Below, one piece after another: positions 26,071 through 35,434 of a DNA stretch of 64,000 nt; the first letter of the stretch is position 1; each line of letters begins with the position of its first letter. The notes under the pieces were generated by a model. The model ran no database searches. It was not told the DNA's origin and worked only from the letters and a program-made list of their open reading frames with translations. The stretch is from NCBI RefSeq assembly GCF_000744095.1, contig NZ_JQLI01000001.1, positions 3,844,001 through 3,908,000 on the forward strand, given 5' to 3'. Source of the DNA: Cupriavidus necator A5-1. GTDB taxonomy: Bacteria > Pseudomonadota > Gammaproteobacteria > Burkholderiales > Burkholderiaceae. A program made the translations under genes and the position numbers.

Positions 26071-26961
26071 GTGGCCGGTACTCAAATCGCAACGCCATAC
26101 GCCCCTGCCGCCGCGGCAGCCATGCACGGCACCCATGCCGGAGCCGCGGCCTCGGCGGGCAGCTCCTTCCATGCCGCGCTGCGCATCCTGCCGGCAGCGC
26201 AGCGCCAGGCCATGTTCGAGATCTATGCGTTCTGCCGCGCCGTCGACGATATCGCCGACGGCGACGCGCCGCATGCCCAACGCCTGGCCGCGCTGGAGGC
26301 CTGGCGGGACGACATCGCCGCCTGCTACGCCGGCACCCCGCCGCCAGCCCTGCAGCCGCTGTGCGCGCAGATCCGCGCCTTCCACCTGCAGCAGCAGGAC
26401 TTCCTCGCCGTGATCGATGGCATGACCATGGACGTCGTCGAGCAGGACATCCGCGCCCCCGATGCCGCCACCCTGGACCTGTATTGCGACCGCGTCGCCA
26501 GTGCCGTGGGCCGGCTTGCGGTGCGCGTGTTCGGGCTGGAAGAAACCTGCGGCATCGCGCTGGCACACCACCTGGGGCGCGCGCTGCAGCTGACCAATAT
26601 CCTGCGCGATATCGACGAGGACGCCGCCATCGGCCGGCTCTACCTGCCGGCGCAGGCACTGGCCGCCGCCGGCATCCCCGTCGGGCTCGCGGCAGACGGG
26701 CCACAGGCGGTGGCGGCGCATCCCGCGCTCGGGCAGGCCTGCGCCTTGCTTGCGCATGAAGCGCAGGGGCACTACGACCAGGCCTACGCGATCATGGCGC
26801 GCTGCCCTGCCCGGCAGGTACGCTCGCCGCGGATCATGGCCGAGGTCTACCACCGCATCCTGGCGCGCCTGCGCACGCAGGGCTGGCGCGCACCGCGCCA
26901 GCGCGTGCGCCTGCCGCGCGCGCAACTGCTCTGGATCGTGCTGCGCCACGCCATTGGCTGA
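26071..26961 (+). CDS. hpnD: Presqualene diphosphate synthase HpnD
   Basis: Squalene/phytoene synthase-family enzyme of 296 residues that joins two farnesyl diphosphates to presqualene diphosphate on the bacterial hopanoid route. The first Asp-rich motif AVDDIAD (59-63) and the second RDIDED (180-184) are intact, and GMTMDVV and QLTNILRD are typical of HpnD rather than HpnC. The start is GTG at 26071 with GAGGAG 5 bases upstream; ATG at 26122 is a weaker choice. Neither hpnC nor hpnE, needed to finish squalene by this route, is in the window. shc follows after 60 bp. Confidence 0.9.
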   Translation: MAGTQIATPYAPAAAAAMHGTHAGAAASAGSSFHAALRILPAAQRQAMFEIYAFCRAVDDIADGDAPHAQRLAALEAWRDDIAACYAGTPPPALQPLCAQIRAFHLQQQDFLAVIDGMTMDVVEQDIRAPDAATLDLYCDRVASAVGRLAVRVFGLEETCGIALAHHLGRALQLTNILRDIDEDAAIGRLYLPAQALAAAGIPVGLAADGPQAVAAHPALGQACALLAHEAQGHYDQAYAIMARCPARQVRSPRIMAEVYHRILARLRTQGWRAPRQRVRLPRAQLLWIVLRHAIG

Positions 26962-27021
26962 GCGCGGCCACCCGATGCATGCCGTGCACGGCGCCGCCGT
27001 GCGCCGGCACAAGGAGTCTGC

Positions 27022-29040
27022 ATGTCGTTGAATGAGACCGCCTTCGCCACGGCCGCGCCGCGTGCGGAGCCAGCTGCCGATCCGGTGACAGCCGCGCCGC
27101 GCCACGCCGCGCCGGCGCTCAAACAGGGCATCGGCCGCGCCATCGACGCGCTGCTGCACCAGCAGCGTCCCGACGGCCACTGGGTCTACGAACTGGAGGC
27201 CGACGCCACCATCCCCGCCGAATACGTGCTGATGGTGCACTACCTCGGCGAGACCCCGGACCTGGCGCTCGAGGCCCGCATCGCGCGCTACCTGCGCCGC
27301 ATCCAGAACGCCGACGGCGGCTGGCCGCTGTTCCATGAAGGCCGCTCTGACGTGAGCGCCAGCGTGAAGGCGTATTTCGCGCTGAAGATGGCCGGCGATG
27401 ATCCGCAGGCCGCGCATATGCAGCGCGCGCGCCAGGCCATCCATGCGCTGGGCGGGGCCGAGGCCAGCAACGTCTTCACGCGTACGCTGCTGGCGCTGTA
27501 CGGCGCGATGCCGTGGTCGGCGGTGCCGATGATGCCGGTGGAAATCATGCTGCTGCCGCAGTGGTTCCCGTTCCACCTGTCCAAGGTCTCGTACTGGGCG
27601 CGCACGGTGATCGTGCCCCTGCTGGTGCTCAACAGCCTGCGCCCGCTGGCGCGCAACCCGCGCGCGGTCGGCATCAACGAACTGTTCGTGGGCCCGTGCC
27701 ACAACGTGCGGCTGCCGCGCCGCGCGGCGCACCAGCACGCCGGCTGGTACACGGTGTTCCGCGGCCTGGATGCGCTGATGCGCGTGGCCGAGCCGATCTT
27801 TCCGCGCCCGCTGCGCCGGCGCGCCATCGACGCCGCGCAGACCTTCGTGCGCGAGCGGCTCAACGGCGAGGACGGCCTGGGCGCGATCTTCCCGGCGATG
27901 GCCAACAGCGTGATGATGTTCGACGTGCTGGGCGTGCCGCCCGACGATCCCGCGCGCGCGGTGGCGCGGCGTTCGGTCGAGCGGCTGCTGGTCGAGCACG
28001 GCGACGAAGCCTACTGCCAGCCTTGCCTGTCACCGGTGTGGGACACCGCGCTGGCCGCGCACGCGCTGCTCGAAACCGGCGAGGCACGCGCGGCCGCGGC
28101 GGTCGGGCGTGGCCTCGACTGGCTCAAGCCGCTGCAGGTGCTGGACGTGCGCGGCGACTGGATGGTGCGCCGCCCGCTGGTACGCCCCGGCGGCTGGGCC
28201 TTCCAGTACGCCAACGACTATTACCCGGACGTGGACGACACCGCCGTGGTCGCGGCCGCGATGGACCGCTACATGCGCGCGCATGGCGCGCCGGGGCGCT
28301 ACGACGAAGCGGTGGCGCGGGCCAGCGAGTGGATCGTCGGCATGCAGAGCGGCAACGGCGGCTGGGGTGCGTTCGAGCCGGAGAACACCCACCTCTACCT
28401 GAACAACATCCCCTTCGCCGACCACGGCGCGCTGCTCGACCCGCCCACCGCCGATGTGTCGGCGCGCTGCCTGTCGATGCTGTGCCAGACCGGCGCCACG
28501 CCCGACAAGAGCGAGCCCGCCGCACGCGCGCTGCACTACCTGCTGCGCGAACAGATGCCCGACGGCAGCTGGTTCGGCCGCTGGGGCACGAACTATATCT
28601 ACGGCACCTGGAGCGCGCTGTGCGCGCTGAATGCCGCCGGCCTGCCGCCGGAGGCGCCGGAGATGCGCCGCGCGGTGGCGTGGCTTGTGCAGATCCAGAA
28701 CGCGGACGGCGGCTGGGGCGAGGACGGCAGCAGCTACCGGCTCGACTACCGCGGCTATGAACCCGCGCCCAGCGTGGCCTCGCAGACCGCATGGGCGCTG
28801 CTGGCGCTGATGGCGGCCGGCGCCGCCCAGCACCCCGCGGTGGCGCGCGGCATCGACTACTTGCTGCGCACGCAGCAGCCCGGCGGGCTGTGGCATGAAC
28901 CGCGCTTTACCGCGGTGGGCTTTCCGCGGGTGTTCTACCTGCGCTACCACGGTTATGCGCGCTACTTTCCGTTGTGGGCGCTGGCGCGCTACCGCAACCT
29001 GCAGCGCGGCGGCGCCGAGCACGAGTCGTGGGGCCTGTGA
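27022..29040 (+). CDS. shc: Squalene-hopene cyclase
   Basis: Monotopic membrane enzyme of 672 residues that cyclises squalene to hopene and hopanol. The protonating DXDD motif is DVDDTA with D403-D406. Several QW repeats are seen (RRIQNADGGWPLF, IQNADGGWGEDGSSY, RTQQPGGLWHE). An N-terminal extension of about 30 Ala-rich residues precedes the conserved part. ATG at 27022 has AAGGAG 6 bases upstream. It lies in the hpnD-shc-hpnG operon, and its stop overlaps the hpnG start as GTGA. Confidence 0.96.
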   Translation: MSLNETAFATAAPRAEPAADPVTAAPRHAAPALKQGIGRAIDALLHQQRPDGHWVYELEADATIPAEYVLMVHYLGETPDLALEARIARYLRRIQNADGGWPLFHEGRSDVSASVKAYFALKMAGDDPQAAHMQRARQAIHALGGAEASNVFTRTLLALYGAMPWSAVPMMPVEIMLLPQWFPFHLSKVSYWARTVIVPLLVLNSLRPLARNPRAVGINELFVGPCHNVRLPRRAAHQHAGWYTVFRGLDALMRVAEPIFPRPLRRRAIDAAQTFVRERLNGEDGLGAIFPAMANSVMMFDVLGVPPDDPARAVARRSVERLLVEHGDEAYCQPCLSPVWDTALAAHALLETGEARAAAAVGRGLDWLKPLQVLDVRGDWMVRRPLVRPGGWAFQYANDYYPDVDDTAVVAAAMDRYMRAHGAPGRYDEAVARASEWIVGMQSGNGGWGAFEPENTHLYLNNIPFADHGALLDPPTADVSARCLSMLCQTGATPDKSEPAARALHYLLREQMPDGSWFGRWGTNYIYGTWSALCALNAAGLPPEAPEMRRAVAWLVQIQNADGGWGEDGSSYRLDYRGYEPAPSVASQTAWALLALMAAGAAQHPAVARGIDYLLRTQQPGGLWHEPRFTAVGFPRVFYLRYHGYARYFPLWALARYRNLQRGGAEHESWGL

Positions 29041-29717
29041 CAGCGCCATTCGTGCTGGTCGTTACCGGCATGGAATTCGAGGCGCGCATCGCTGCCGGGC
29101 CGCATTGCCGCGTGGTGCACGGGTTGCGCGGCATTGCGCTGGAACAGGGCGTGTCGGCGCTGGCCAGCCGCGACTGCGCGGGCATCGTCAGCTTCGGCGT
29201 GGCCGGCGGGCTCGATCCGGCGCTGGCGCCGGGGGATATCGTGATTGCCGAGCGGGTCTGCGCCGATGGCGAGCGCTACGACGCTGATGTGTCATGGACG
29301 CGGGCGATGCATGCGGTGATGGCACATGCCAGGGTCGGCACGATCGCGGGGGCTGACCAGCCGGTGCTGACGGTTGCCGGCAAGCAGTTGCTGCGGCAGG
29401 CGTGCGGGGCGCTCTGCGTCGATATGGAATCGCATATCGCCGCGCGCATGGCGGCGGCATGCCAGCTGCCGTTCGCGGCTTGCCGCGTGGTGATCGATCC
29501 GGCCGGGCGGGCGGTGCCCGCGGCGGCCGCTGCCGGCATGGGCGAAGGTGGCAAGACCGATGTGGGGGCGGTGCTGGGCGGGCTGCTGCGGGCGCCATGG
29601 GAACTGCCGGGGCTGTTCAGGCTGGCCGGCGATGCGGCGGCGGCGCGCGGGGCGCTGCGGGCGGCGAGGTTGGCGCTGGGGGATGAATTCGGGTTGCGGG
29701 AAGTGCTGGCGCATTGA
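29037..29717 (+). CDS. hpnG: HpnG-like hopanoid nucleoside phosphorylase
   Basis: Phosphorylase-superfamily protein of 226 residues. Family members remove adenine from adenosylhopane on the way to bacteriohopanetetrol. The purine-phosphorylase core is visible as GIVSFGVAGGLDP and, later, VDMES with the ribose-binding Met-Glu. The start is GTG at 29037, overlapping the shc stop (GTGA), which implies translational coupling. The rest of the hopanoid side-chain genes are not in the window. Confidence 0.87.
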   Translation: MTAPFVLVVTGMEFEARIAAGPHCRVVHGLRGIALEQGVSALASRDCAGIVSFGVAGGLDPALAPGDIVIAERVCADGERYDADVSWTRAMHAVMAHARVGTIAGADQPVLTVAGKQLLRQACGALCVDMESHIAARMAAACQLPFAACRVVIDPAGRAVPAAAAAGMGEGGKTDVGAVLGGLLRAPWELPGLFRLAGDAAAARGALRAARLALGDEFGLREVLAH

Positions 29718-29763
29718 GACTGGCGCCGGCATTCAGCGCAAGCCATTGGGAATCGCCCGCCCG

Positions 29764-31020
29764 CTAACCAAACTTCCGCACCGCATCCAGCGCCAGCCCG
29801 CTGCCGATGCTCCCGAACCTGTCCCCTTCCACGCAACGCGCCTCCGGCAACAACGCCGCCAGCCGCTGCCGCAGCAACGGCACGCTGCTGGACCCGCCGG
29901 TAAAGAAGACGGTGTCGACCGCCGCCCCATCCACGCCAGCATCCGCCAGCATCTGCAGCACCGTCTTTTCGGTCTTCGCCACCAGCTTGTCGATCGACTC
30001 GTCGAACTCCTCGCGCGTGATCGCCAGCGTCAGCCCCTGCTCCAGCCGATGCAGGTCCACCTCGGTGCTGCCGGCATCCGACAGCGCGATCTTGGCCGCC
30101 TCCATCTGGATCGCCAGCCAGTGCCCGGCGCGCTCGCGGATCAGCCGGACCAGGCGGTCGAGCTTGATGGTATCGGCCGCGTCGCGGTAGTTGTCCATCA
30201 CCAGCGACCACGCCTTGCGCGTATAGACCAGGTTGATGGTGTGCCAGCTGGCCAGGTCGAAATATTGGCTCGACGGCATGGCCTTGCCGTTGCGCAGCTG
30301 GCTGCCCAGCCCCAGCAGCGGCATCGCGCGCGCCAAGCTGAGCGCGCGGTCGAAGTCGGTGCCGCCGATATGCACGCCGCCGTTGGCCAGGATGTCTTCG
30401 CGCCGGTCGCTGCGGCGGGCGCGCTCGGGCGACAGCCGCACCAGCGAGAAGTCCGAGGTGCCGCCGCCGATATCGACCACCAGCACCAGCTCCTCGCGCG
30501 AAATCCCGGCCTCGTAGTCAAACGCCGCGGCGATCGGCTCGTACTGGAAGGCGATCTCGCGAAAGCCCGCATCGCGTGCGATCCCGGCCAGCGTATCTTC
30601 CGCCAGCTGGTCGGCGGCGGGATCCTCGTCGATAAAGAACACCGGCCGGCCCAGCACCGCGCGCGAGAACTCGGTGCCGGCGGCCTGCTCGGCACGGGTC
30701 TTCAGTTCGCCGATGAAATGCGCCAGCAGCTTGCGGAACGGCATCGCCTGGCCCATCACCTCGGTGCTGTCGTCCATCATCGAGGTGCCGAGCAGGCTCT
30801 TGAGCGAGCGCATCAGCCGCCCTTCATAGCCGGCCAGGTAGTCGCCCAGCGCGGCGCGGCCGTAGCTGACCAGCGGGTCTTCGGCGTGGAAGAAGATCAC
30901 CGAGGGCAGCGTCGCCTTGCCGTCTTCCAGCGGCAGCAGCGCCGCCGGCCGGTCGGGGCGGCTCCAGCCCACCGTTGAGTTGGACGTGCCGAAGTCCAGG
31001 CCGCATGCGTTTGACATCAT
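29764..31020 (-). CDS. Hsp70-family protein, YegD-like
   Basis: Cytosolic actin/Hsp70-fold ATPase of 418 residues that lacks the C-terminal substrate-binding domain, like E. coli YegD. Motifs are phosphate 1 (CGLDFGTSNSTVGW), phosphate 2 (LVVDIGGGTSDFS) and the adenosine loop (VFFTGGSSSVPLLR). Function is not settled for the family. Start ATG at 31020 was chosen (a second ATG follows at once); AGGAAAACGGA lies upstream. It is convergent with hpnG, 46 bp apart, and about 100 bp downstream of a GGDEF gene. Confidence 0.9.
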   Translation of the reverse strand: MMSNACGLDFGTSNSTVGWSRPDRPAALLPLEDGKATLPSVIFFHAEDPLVSYGRAALGDYLAGYEGRLMRSLKSLLGTSMMDDSTEVMGQAMPFRKLLAHFIGELKTRAEQAAGTEFSRAVLGRPVFFIDEDPAADQLAEDTLAGIARDAGFREIAFQYEPIAAAFDYEAGISREELVLVVDIGGGTSDFSLVRLSPERARRSDRREDILANGGVHIGGTDFDRALSLARAMPLLGLGSQLRNGKAMPSSQYFDLASWHTINLVYTRKAWSLVMDNYRDAADTIKLDRLVRLIRERAGHWLAIQMEAAKIALSDAGSTEVDLHRLEQGLTLAITREEFDESIDKLVAKTEKTVLQMLADAGVDGAAVDTVFFTGGSSSVPLLRQRLAALLPEARCVEGDRFGSIGSGLALDAVRKFG

Positions 31021-31122
31021 CGAATTCCGTTTTCCTGCAAGACACCGCTGAAAGTGGCCCGTGCGGCGCAAGGCCGGCGCGGGCGGGGGCGTCATTGTAG
31101 GGCAGTCGCGGGGGAAGCGCGA

Positions 31123-32364
31123 TCAGCCGGCCAGATCAGGCGTCGGCTCGAGCAGGGGCGGGGCCAGCGCGCGCGCGGTCGCCGGGGCCGCCATCGACGA
31201 CGCCAGCACATAGCGGTCGCGCCCGTGCTCCTTGGCGTGGTAGAGCGCGCGGTCCGCGTCGGTGAACAGCGTGCGCCACAGCCCTTCCTTGCTGCCGGGG
31301 CCGCCGCGCAGCTGCGCCACGCCGATGCTGACGCTGGCATGGCCCTGTCCGGCCGGCAGCGCGATCGCGCGCACCTTGCGCAGGATCCGGTTGGCCAGCG
31401 CCGAGGCCTGTTGCTCGTCGGTATGCGGGCACAGGATGCAGAACTCCTCGCCGCCGTAGCGCCCGGCCACGTCTGAGGCGCGGCGCGAGTTGTCGAGCGC
31501 GTGCGCCACCTCGCGCAGCACCGCGTCGCCGGCATGGTGGCCGAAGGTGTCGTTGACCTGCTTGAAGTAGTCGATGTCGATAACCAGGCAGGCCAGCGGT
31601 GCGCCGTCACGCTGCCAGCGCGCCACCAGCCCGAGTGCCGACATCTCCAGCGCGCCGCGGTTGAGCAACCCGGTCAGCGCATCAACGCGCGCGCCGCTTT
31701 CGTTGTGCGCGACGATCTGCTCCATCGCCATCACGGTAAAGCCGAACAGGCCCAGCAGCGTGGCGATCAGCGGCGCCAGCACCCAGCCCGAGCCGGCCGG
31801 GTTGGCGAAGAACAGCGTCACGGAGGCGGCGCCCAGCGCAGGCAGGCTCATGGCATGGCTGAAGCCGGCCAGCTGCACCAGGCTCGCCACCAGCACCAGC
31901 GGCGCGCCGATGCTGCGACGCCCGCGCCCGGCACGCGCCAGCGTGGCGAAGGTCGCCAGCGACACCAGCGCCAGCACGCCGTAGACGACGCGCAGCGCGA
32001 TCTGCGGCCCGTCGGGCAGGCCGGTGGTGCCCACCATCAGCCCCATCACGATCACGCCCGCGCCCGCCAGCGCGGCGGGGTGTGCCAGCACGCCGTAGTA
32101 CACCCGCACGCCGCGGTAGATCACCAGCCAGCCGGCGACGAACGCTGCCGCGCCGACCGTGCCCAGATGGCCCGAGCCGCCGGCGGCGCCGGCCGCGCTG
32201 AGCGCCAGCGCCAGCCCCGCGGCAGACACCAGCACATGCCCGAAGGCCCACAGCCGCCCCGCCTCGCTCGCGCGCAGCGCGAACACCAGCCCCGCCGCAA
32301 TGACCAGCGTGCTGCAGAAAAACACCATCATGACGACCGCAATGGTCTGCTGGTCCAGATGCAC
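31123..32364 (-). CDS. Membrane diguanylate cyclase (GGDEF)
   Basis: Protein of 413 residues with about seven N-terminal membrane helices and a C-terminal GGDEF domain. The active-site signature is GGEEF at 304-308 (G-G-E/D-E-F allowed). The inhibitory I-site RASD lies at 295-298, exactly five residues before. It should make c-di-GMP with product feedback. No EAL domain is present. The start is GTG at 32364 with GAGGA 7 bases upstream. Its product could act on PelD 17 kb away, an inference. Confidence 0.92.
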   Translation of the reverse strand: MHLDQQTIAVVMMVFFCSTLVIAAGLVFALRASEAGRLWAFGHVLVSAAGLALALSAAGAAGGSGHLGTVGAAAFVAGWLVIYRGVRVYYGVLAHPAALAGAGVIVMGLMVGTTGLPDGPQIALRVVYGVLALVSLATFATLARAGRGRRSIGAPLVLVASLVQLAGFSHAMSLPALGAASVTLFFANPAGSGWVLAPLIATLLGLFGFTVMAMEQIVAHNESGARVDALTGLLNRGALEMSALGLVARWQRDGAPLACLVIDIDYFKQVNDTFGHHAGDAVLREVAHALDNSRRASDVAGRYGGEEFCILCPHTDEQQASALANRILRKVRAIALPAGQGHASVSIGVAQLRGGPGSKEGLWRTLFTDADRALYHAKEHGRDRYVLASSMAAPATARALAPPLLEPTPDLAG

Positions 32365-32900
32365 GGGGATTCCTCAAGGAGGCCGTCCGCCCTGCCGTCA
32401 ATATCGATCGGCGGGCATCGGGTCACAGGGGCTGTCGTAAAGCGCGGGTTGCGCGCGACAACGCGCATGATAGCCCGCGGGCATAGCCCGGTGGCACCCC
32501 CGACAAGCCGGGTCGGGTATACGCCTCATGGCTTGCCGTGCTCTGTGAAAGCCGTGGAGGACGCCGCCCCATATCGCATATGTCACATGCATCACATCAC
32601 CGCGAGTCGTTTCGTCGCAGCGCGCCTCACAGGCGATCTGCACGTAGATTGCACGTTGGCGTTTTTCTGCAACACCTTGGCGGGCTGCGATGCGGCAGCA
32701 AGCGCCTTCGCCTTCCCACGCTGGAACCGATGCGCCACATTGCGCGCGCGTATTCGCCACTCTGCCGCGTGTTGGCCGAACTGGCGCGGAATTAGAGGGT
32801 AAGTACCCCGCTTTTGGTTAAGCAGCCACTGCACGGCGTGGATAGAATCATGCGTTGCCTATCATCGCAATGTTTTGAAGCCGTGCTATCCCAACCTGGT
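32365..32900. other. Gene-free stretch between the GGDEF gene and a small hypothetical gene
   Basis: About 535 bp with no frame of coding character. A TAGAAT at 32843-32848 is a possible -10 for the downstream small gene, without a matching -35. TTGGTT at 32814 is too far. The reading frames on the minus strand here look like random Arg/Cys-rich shadows. Confidence 0.35.
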
Positions 32901-33134
32901 ATGACCGTTCCCCTTCTCTCGCTTGGCGCCATCCTGGATGACTTGCGCAGCGCTCCGCGCCCGCTGACTTCCGCCGAGTATGCGTACCTTGCCCACCTGC
33001 GGCAACGTATCGTCACGGGCGACGCCGACCTGTGGACCACGCTCGAGACCGCGGGCGTGCCCTGCAGCGAGCGCCGCCTGTCACCCGAGGTGGTGCAGGC
33101 GCTGACGGCCATCGGACAGCTGCCGATGCACTGA
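32901..33134 (+). CDS. Hypothetical protein, 77 residues
   Basis: Not recognised. The ATG at 32901 gives 77 residues (MTVPLLSLGAILDDLRSAPR...), with a helical pattern and an amphipathic start, and typical GC-rich third positions. A longer frame from 32814 runs through AT-richer DNA and is less likely. Downstream by 186 bp lies a small HTH protein on the same strand; whether they are linked is unknown. Confidence 0.5.
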   Translation: MTVPLLSLGAILDDLRSAPRPLTSAEYAYLAHLRQRIVTGDADLWTTLETAGVPCSERRLSPEVVQALTAIGQLPMH

Positions 33135-33320
33135 CCGCATCGGCGCCCGGCAACGGCGCGCCTGAATGCGGACAATTCACCAGACCAACTCAGAAACAGA
33201 CCGCTACAAGACACCTGGTGTCACCGCTACGATCGCTTCACTTCGATCCGCCGGGTGACGTTCCAGCGTGGCCAGCGCGCATGCGCATGGTGCCGCCGCC
33301 CGCCCGGCAACGGCAAAGGC

Positions 33321-33686
33321 ATGGCTTTCCATCTCAACAACAGGCGCGTCAGCTTCCTGTCGTTGCGCGCATTCATCGCACTGATGCAGCACCGTGACAC
33401 CACCCGCGCCGCGCGCGCGCTGGGCATCCAATCACAAAGGCTCCTTTACCAGATCCGTAGCCTGGAGGCCGCGCTCGGCACGCCGCTGTTCCGCGTGGGC
33501 AGCCCGGCCTGGCTGCCCACGCCCATCGGCGTGAACGCGCTGCCCAAGGTGATCGCCATGCTCGCCATCTGGGAGCAGCTGGAACCGGGGACATGCGCCC
33601 GCCAGCACGACACCGGGGCGGCGCCGGCGGTGGACGACAGCGGGCGCGACGGCCTGGCGTTCTGGGTGCGCCAGTCGACCATGTAG
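33321..33686 (+). CDS. Single-domain LysR-type HTH protein
   Basis: Protein of 121 residues with only a LysR-type winged helix (SFLSLRAFIALMQHRDTTRA, then the recognition helix region QSQRLLYQIRSLEAALGTPLF). There is no substrate-binding domain; the sequence ends shortly after the linker helix with a Gly/Asp-rich tail. It may be a remnant of a longer regulator or a stand-alone DNA-binding protein. ATG at 33321 follows GGCAAAGGC. It faces the methyltransferase gene with a 4-bp gap. Confidence 0.65.
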   Translation: MAFHLNNRRVSFLSLRAFIALMQHRDTTRAARALGIQSQRLLYQIRSLEAALGTPLFRVGSPAWLPTPIGVNALPKVIAMLAIWEQLEPGTCARQHDTGAAPAVDDSGRDGLAFWVRQSTM

Positions 33687-33690
33687 CGGC

Positions 33691-34461
33691 TCAGGCCAGC
33701 CGTTCGCAGCTGTACGCTTCAGTCCGGTAGGGAAAGGCAATCTCCGCGCGGCCGGCCAGCGCCGCATGGTCGTCGATGACCGCCTGCAGCCGTGCCCGCA
33801 CCCGTGCCTGTTCTGCCGCCGGCAGCGAGGCGATGAAGCTGACCGACATCACCCGGTCCACGATGACCTGCCGCGGCGGGCCTGCATGGGCATAGGGCAG
33901 GCTCGCCAACGCCAGCGGCCCGAAGCCCGCGGCAGGAAAGACGCGCTTCCAGTCGCCCTTGTAGAAGCGCGGCGCGTCCCCCTCATACGGCGTCATGATC
34001 GCCGTCAGCTGCGCGACCCAGTCCACGCTTTCATCGCGCACGTTCCACACCAGCCCGAGCCGGCCGCCGGGGCGCAGCACGCGGCGGATCTCGGCCATCG
34101 CGCCGGCATTGGCAAACCAGTGGAAGGCCTGCGCGCAGGCCACGGCATCGACGCTGGCGTCGGGCAGCGGGATCGATTCGGCGCCGCCTTCCAGCGCCTG
34201 CACTGCAGGCAGCGCGCTGGCAAGTTGTGCGCGCATCTGCGCGACCGGTTCCACCGCGATCACGGTGGCGCCGGTCCCGGCCAGCCGGCGCGTGAACTTG
34301 CCAGTGCCCGCGCCCAGGTCGAGCACGGTGCGGCCGGCGCGCAGGCCGAGCATGTCGCGCAGCCAGGTATCGATTTCAGCGGGATAGTCGGGGCGTCCCC
34401 GCGCGTAGGTATCGGCCTGGCTGGCGAATCCCTGTGCGGCGGCTTGGTGGATGGCGGTCAT
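33691..34461 (-). CDS. Class I SAM-dependent methyltransferase
   Basis: Soluble protein of 256 residues with a Rossmann methyltransferase fold. Motif I is VLDLGAGTGKFTRRL, motif II is VEPVAQM, and motif IV is AVACAQAFHWF. The family (methyltransf_11 type) covers small-molecule methylation; the substrate is unknown. ATG at 34461 begins MTAIHQAAAQGFASQADTY. It lies alone, with the importer operon 60 bp downstream of its start on the same strand. Confidence 0.88.
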   Translation of the reverse strand: MTAIHQAAAQGFASQADTYARGRPDYPAEIDTWLRDMLGLRAGRTVLDLGAGTGKFTRRLAGTGATVIAVEPVAQMRAQLASALPAVQALEGGAESIPLPDASVDAVACAQAFHWFANAGAMAEIRRVLRPGGRLGLVWNVRDESVDWVAQLTAIMTPYEGDAPRFYKGDWKRVFPAAGFGPLALASLPYAHAGPPRQVIVDRVMSVSFIASLPAAEQARVRARLQAVIDDHAALAGRAEIAFPYRTEAYSCERLA

Positions 34462-34521
34462 GCGGGGCTCCGGTTGCGTACCGGTGCGGTAGCCTACTCC
34501 GCATGACCGCGCGGGGCAAGG

Positions 34522-35403
34522 CTACTGCTGCATGCCCCAGCGGCGCACCGTCAGCCGTTCGAGCGTGCTGAACACCAGCCCCTCGACCAGCAGCCCGATC
34601 AGGATCACCGCGGCCAGGCCGGCGAAGACGCGGTCGGTATAGAGCTCGTTGCGGTTCTGGAAGATAAACCAGCCCAGCCCGCCCTGCCCCGACGACGCGC
34701 CGAACACCAGCTCGGCCGCGATCAGCGTGCGCCAGGCGAAGGCCCAGCCGATCTTGAGCCCGGACAGGATCGCCGGCAATGCCGCCGGCACCAGCACCAA
34801 CGCGACATAGCGCAGCCCGCGCAGGCCGTAGTTGCGCCCGGCCATGCGCAGCGTCTGCGGCACCCCCCGGAAGCCCGCGTACATGTTCAGCGCCAGCGGC
34901 CACAGCACCGAATGGACCAGCACGAACACCAGGCTCCTGGTGCCGAGCCCGAACCACAGCAGCGCCAGCGGCAGCAGCGCGATCGCGGGCAGCGGGTTGA
35001 ACATGGCGGTGAGCGTGTCCAGCACATCGCGGCCGAAGCGCGTGGACACCGCCAGCGAAGTCAGCGCGAACGCCAGCACGATGCCCAGCGCATAGCCGCG
35101 CAGCAGCACGGAGATCGACAGCGCCGCCTTGCCGGGCAGCTCGCCACTGGCCACCGCGTCGGCAAAGGCGCGCAGCGTGGCCAGGCACGAAGGCAGCAGC
35201 AGGTCGTTGTCCTGCACGCGCGCCACCACTTCCCACACCAGCGCGAGCGCCAGCAGGATCACCGCCTTGCGCAGCCAGCCATGCTGCCACAGCTGTTGGT
35301 GCCATGGCAGCGCGCGTGCCAGCGGCGCTTCGGTAAAGGGTTCGGGCTCGCGTTCGTATTCGGGGCGAAGCACGTCGGCGAGCGCCACGGTCGGTTGCGT
35401 CAT
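34522..35403 (-). CDS. ABC permease for sulfonate/taurine-type substrate
   Basis: Inner-membrane permease of 293 residues, TauC/SsuC-like, with about six helices and the EAA loop (AGRNYGLRGLRYVALVLVPAALP). It is the last gene of the tauD-like, binding protein, ATPase and permease operon, 31 bp after the ATPase. Substrate assignment to taurine, other sulfonates or a sulfate ester is open. Confidence 0.9.
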   Translation of the reverse strand: MTQPTVALADVLRPEYEREPEPFTEAPLARALPWHQQLWQHGWLRKAVILLALALVWEVVARVQDNDLLLPSCLATLRAFADAVASGELPGKAALSISVLLRGYALGIVLAFALTSLAVSTRFGRDVLDTLTAMFNPLPAIALLPLALLWFGLGTRSLVFVLVHSVLWPLALNMYAGFRGVPQTLRMAGRNYGLRGLRYVALVLVPAALPAILSGLKIGWAFAWRTLIAAELVFGASSGQGGLGWFIFQNRNELYTDRVFAGLAAVILIGLLVEGLVFSTLERLTVRRWGMQQ

Positions 35404-35434
35404 GATGCGATTCCTTCAGGGTAATCGGCCAAAT

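Noticed and set aside
32398-32760. 120-residue minus-strand frame upstream of the cyclase gene
   Set aside because: Cys/Arg-rich, no ribosome site, and lies in DNA of non-coding character.
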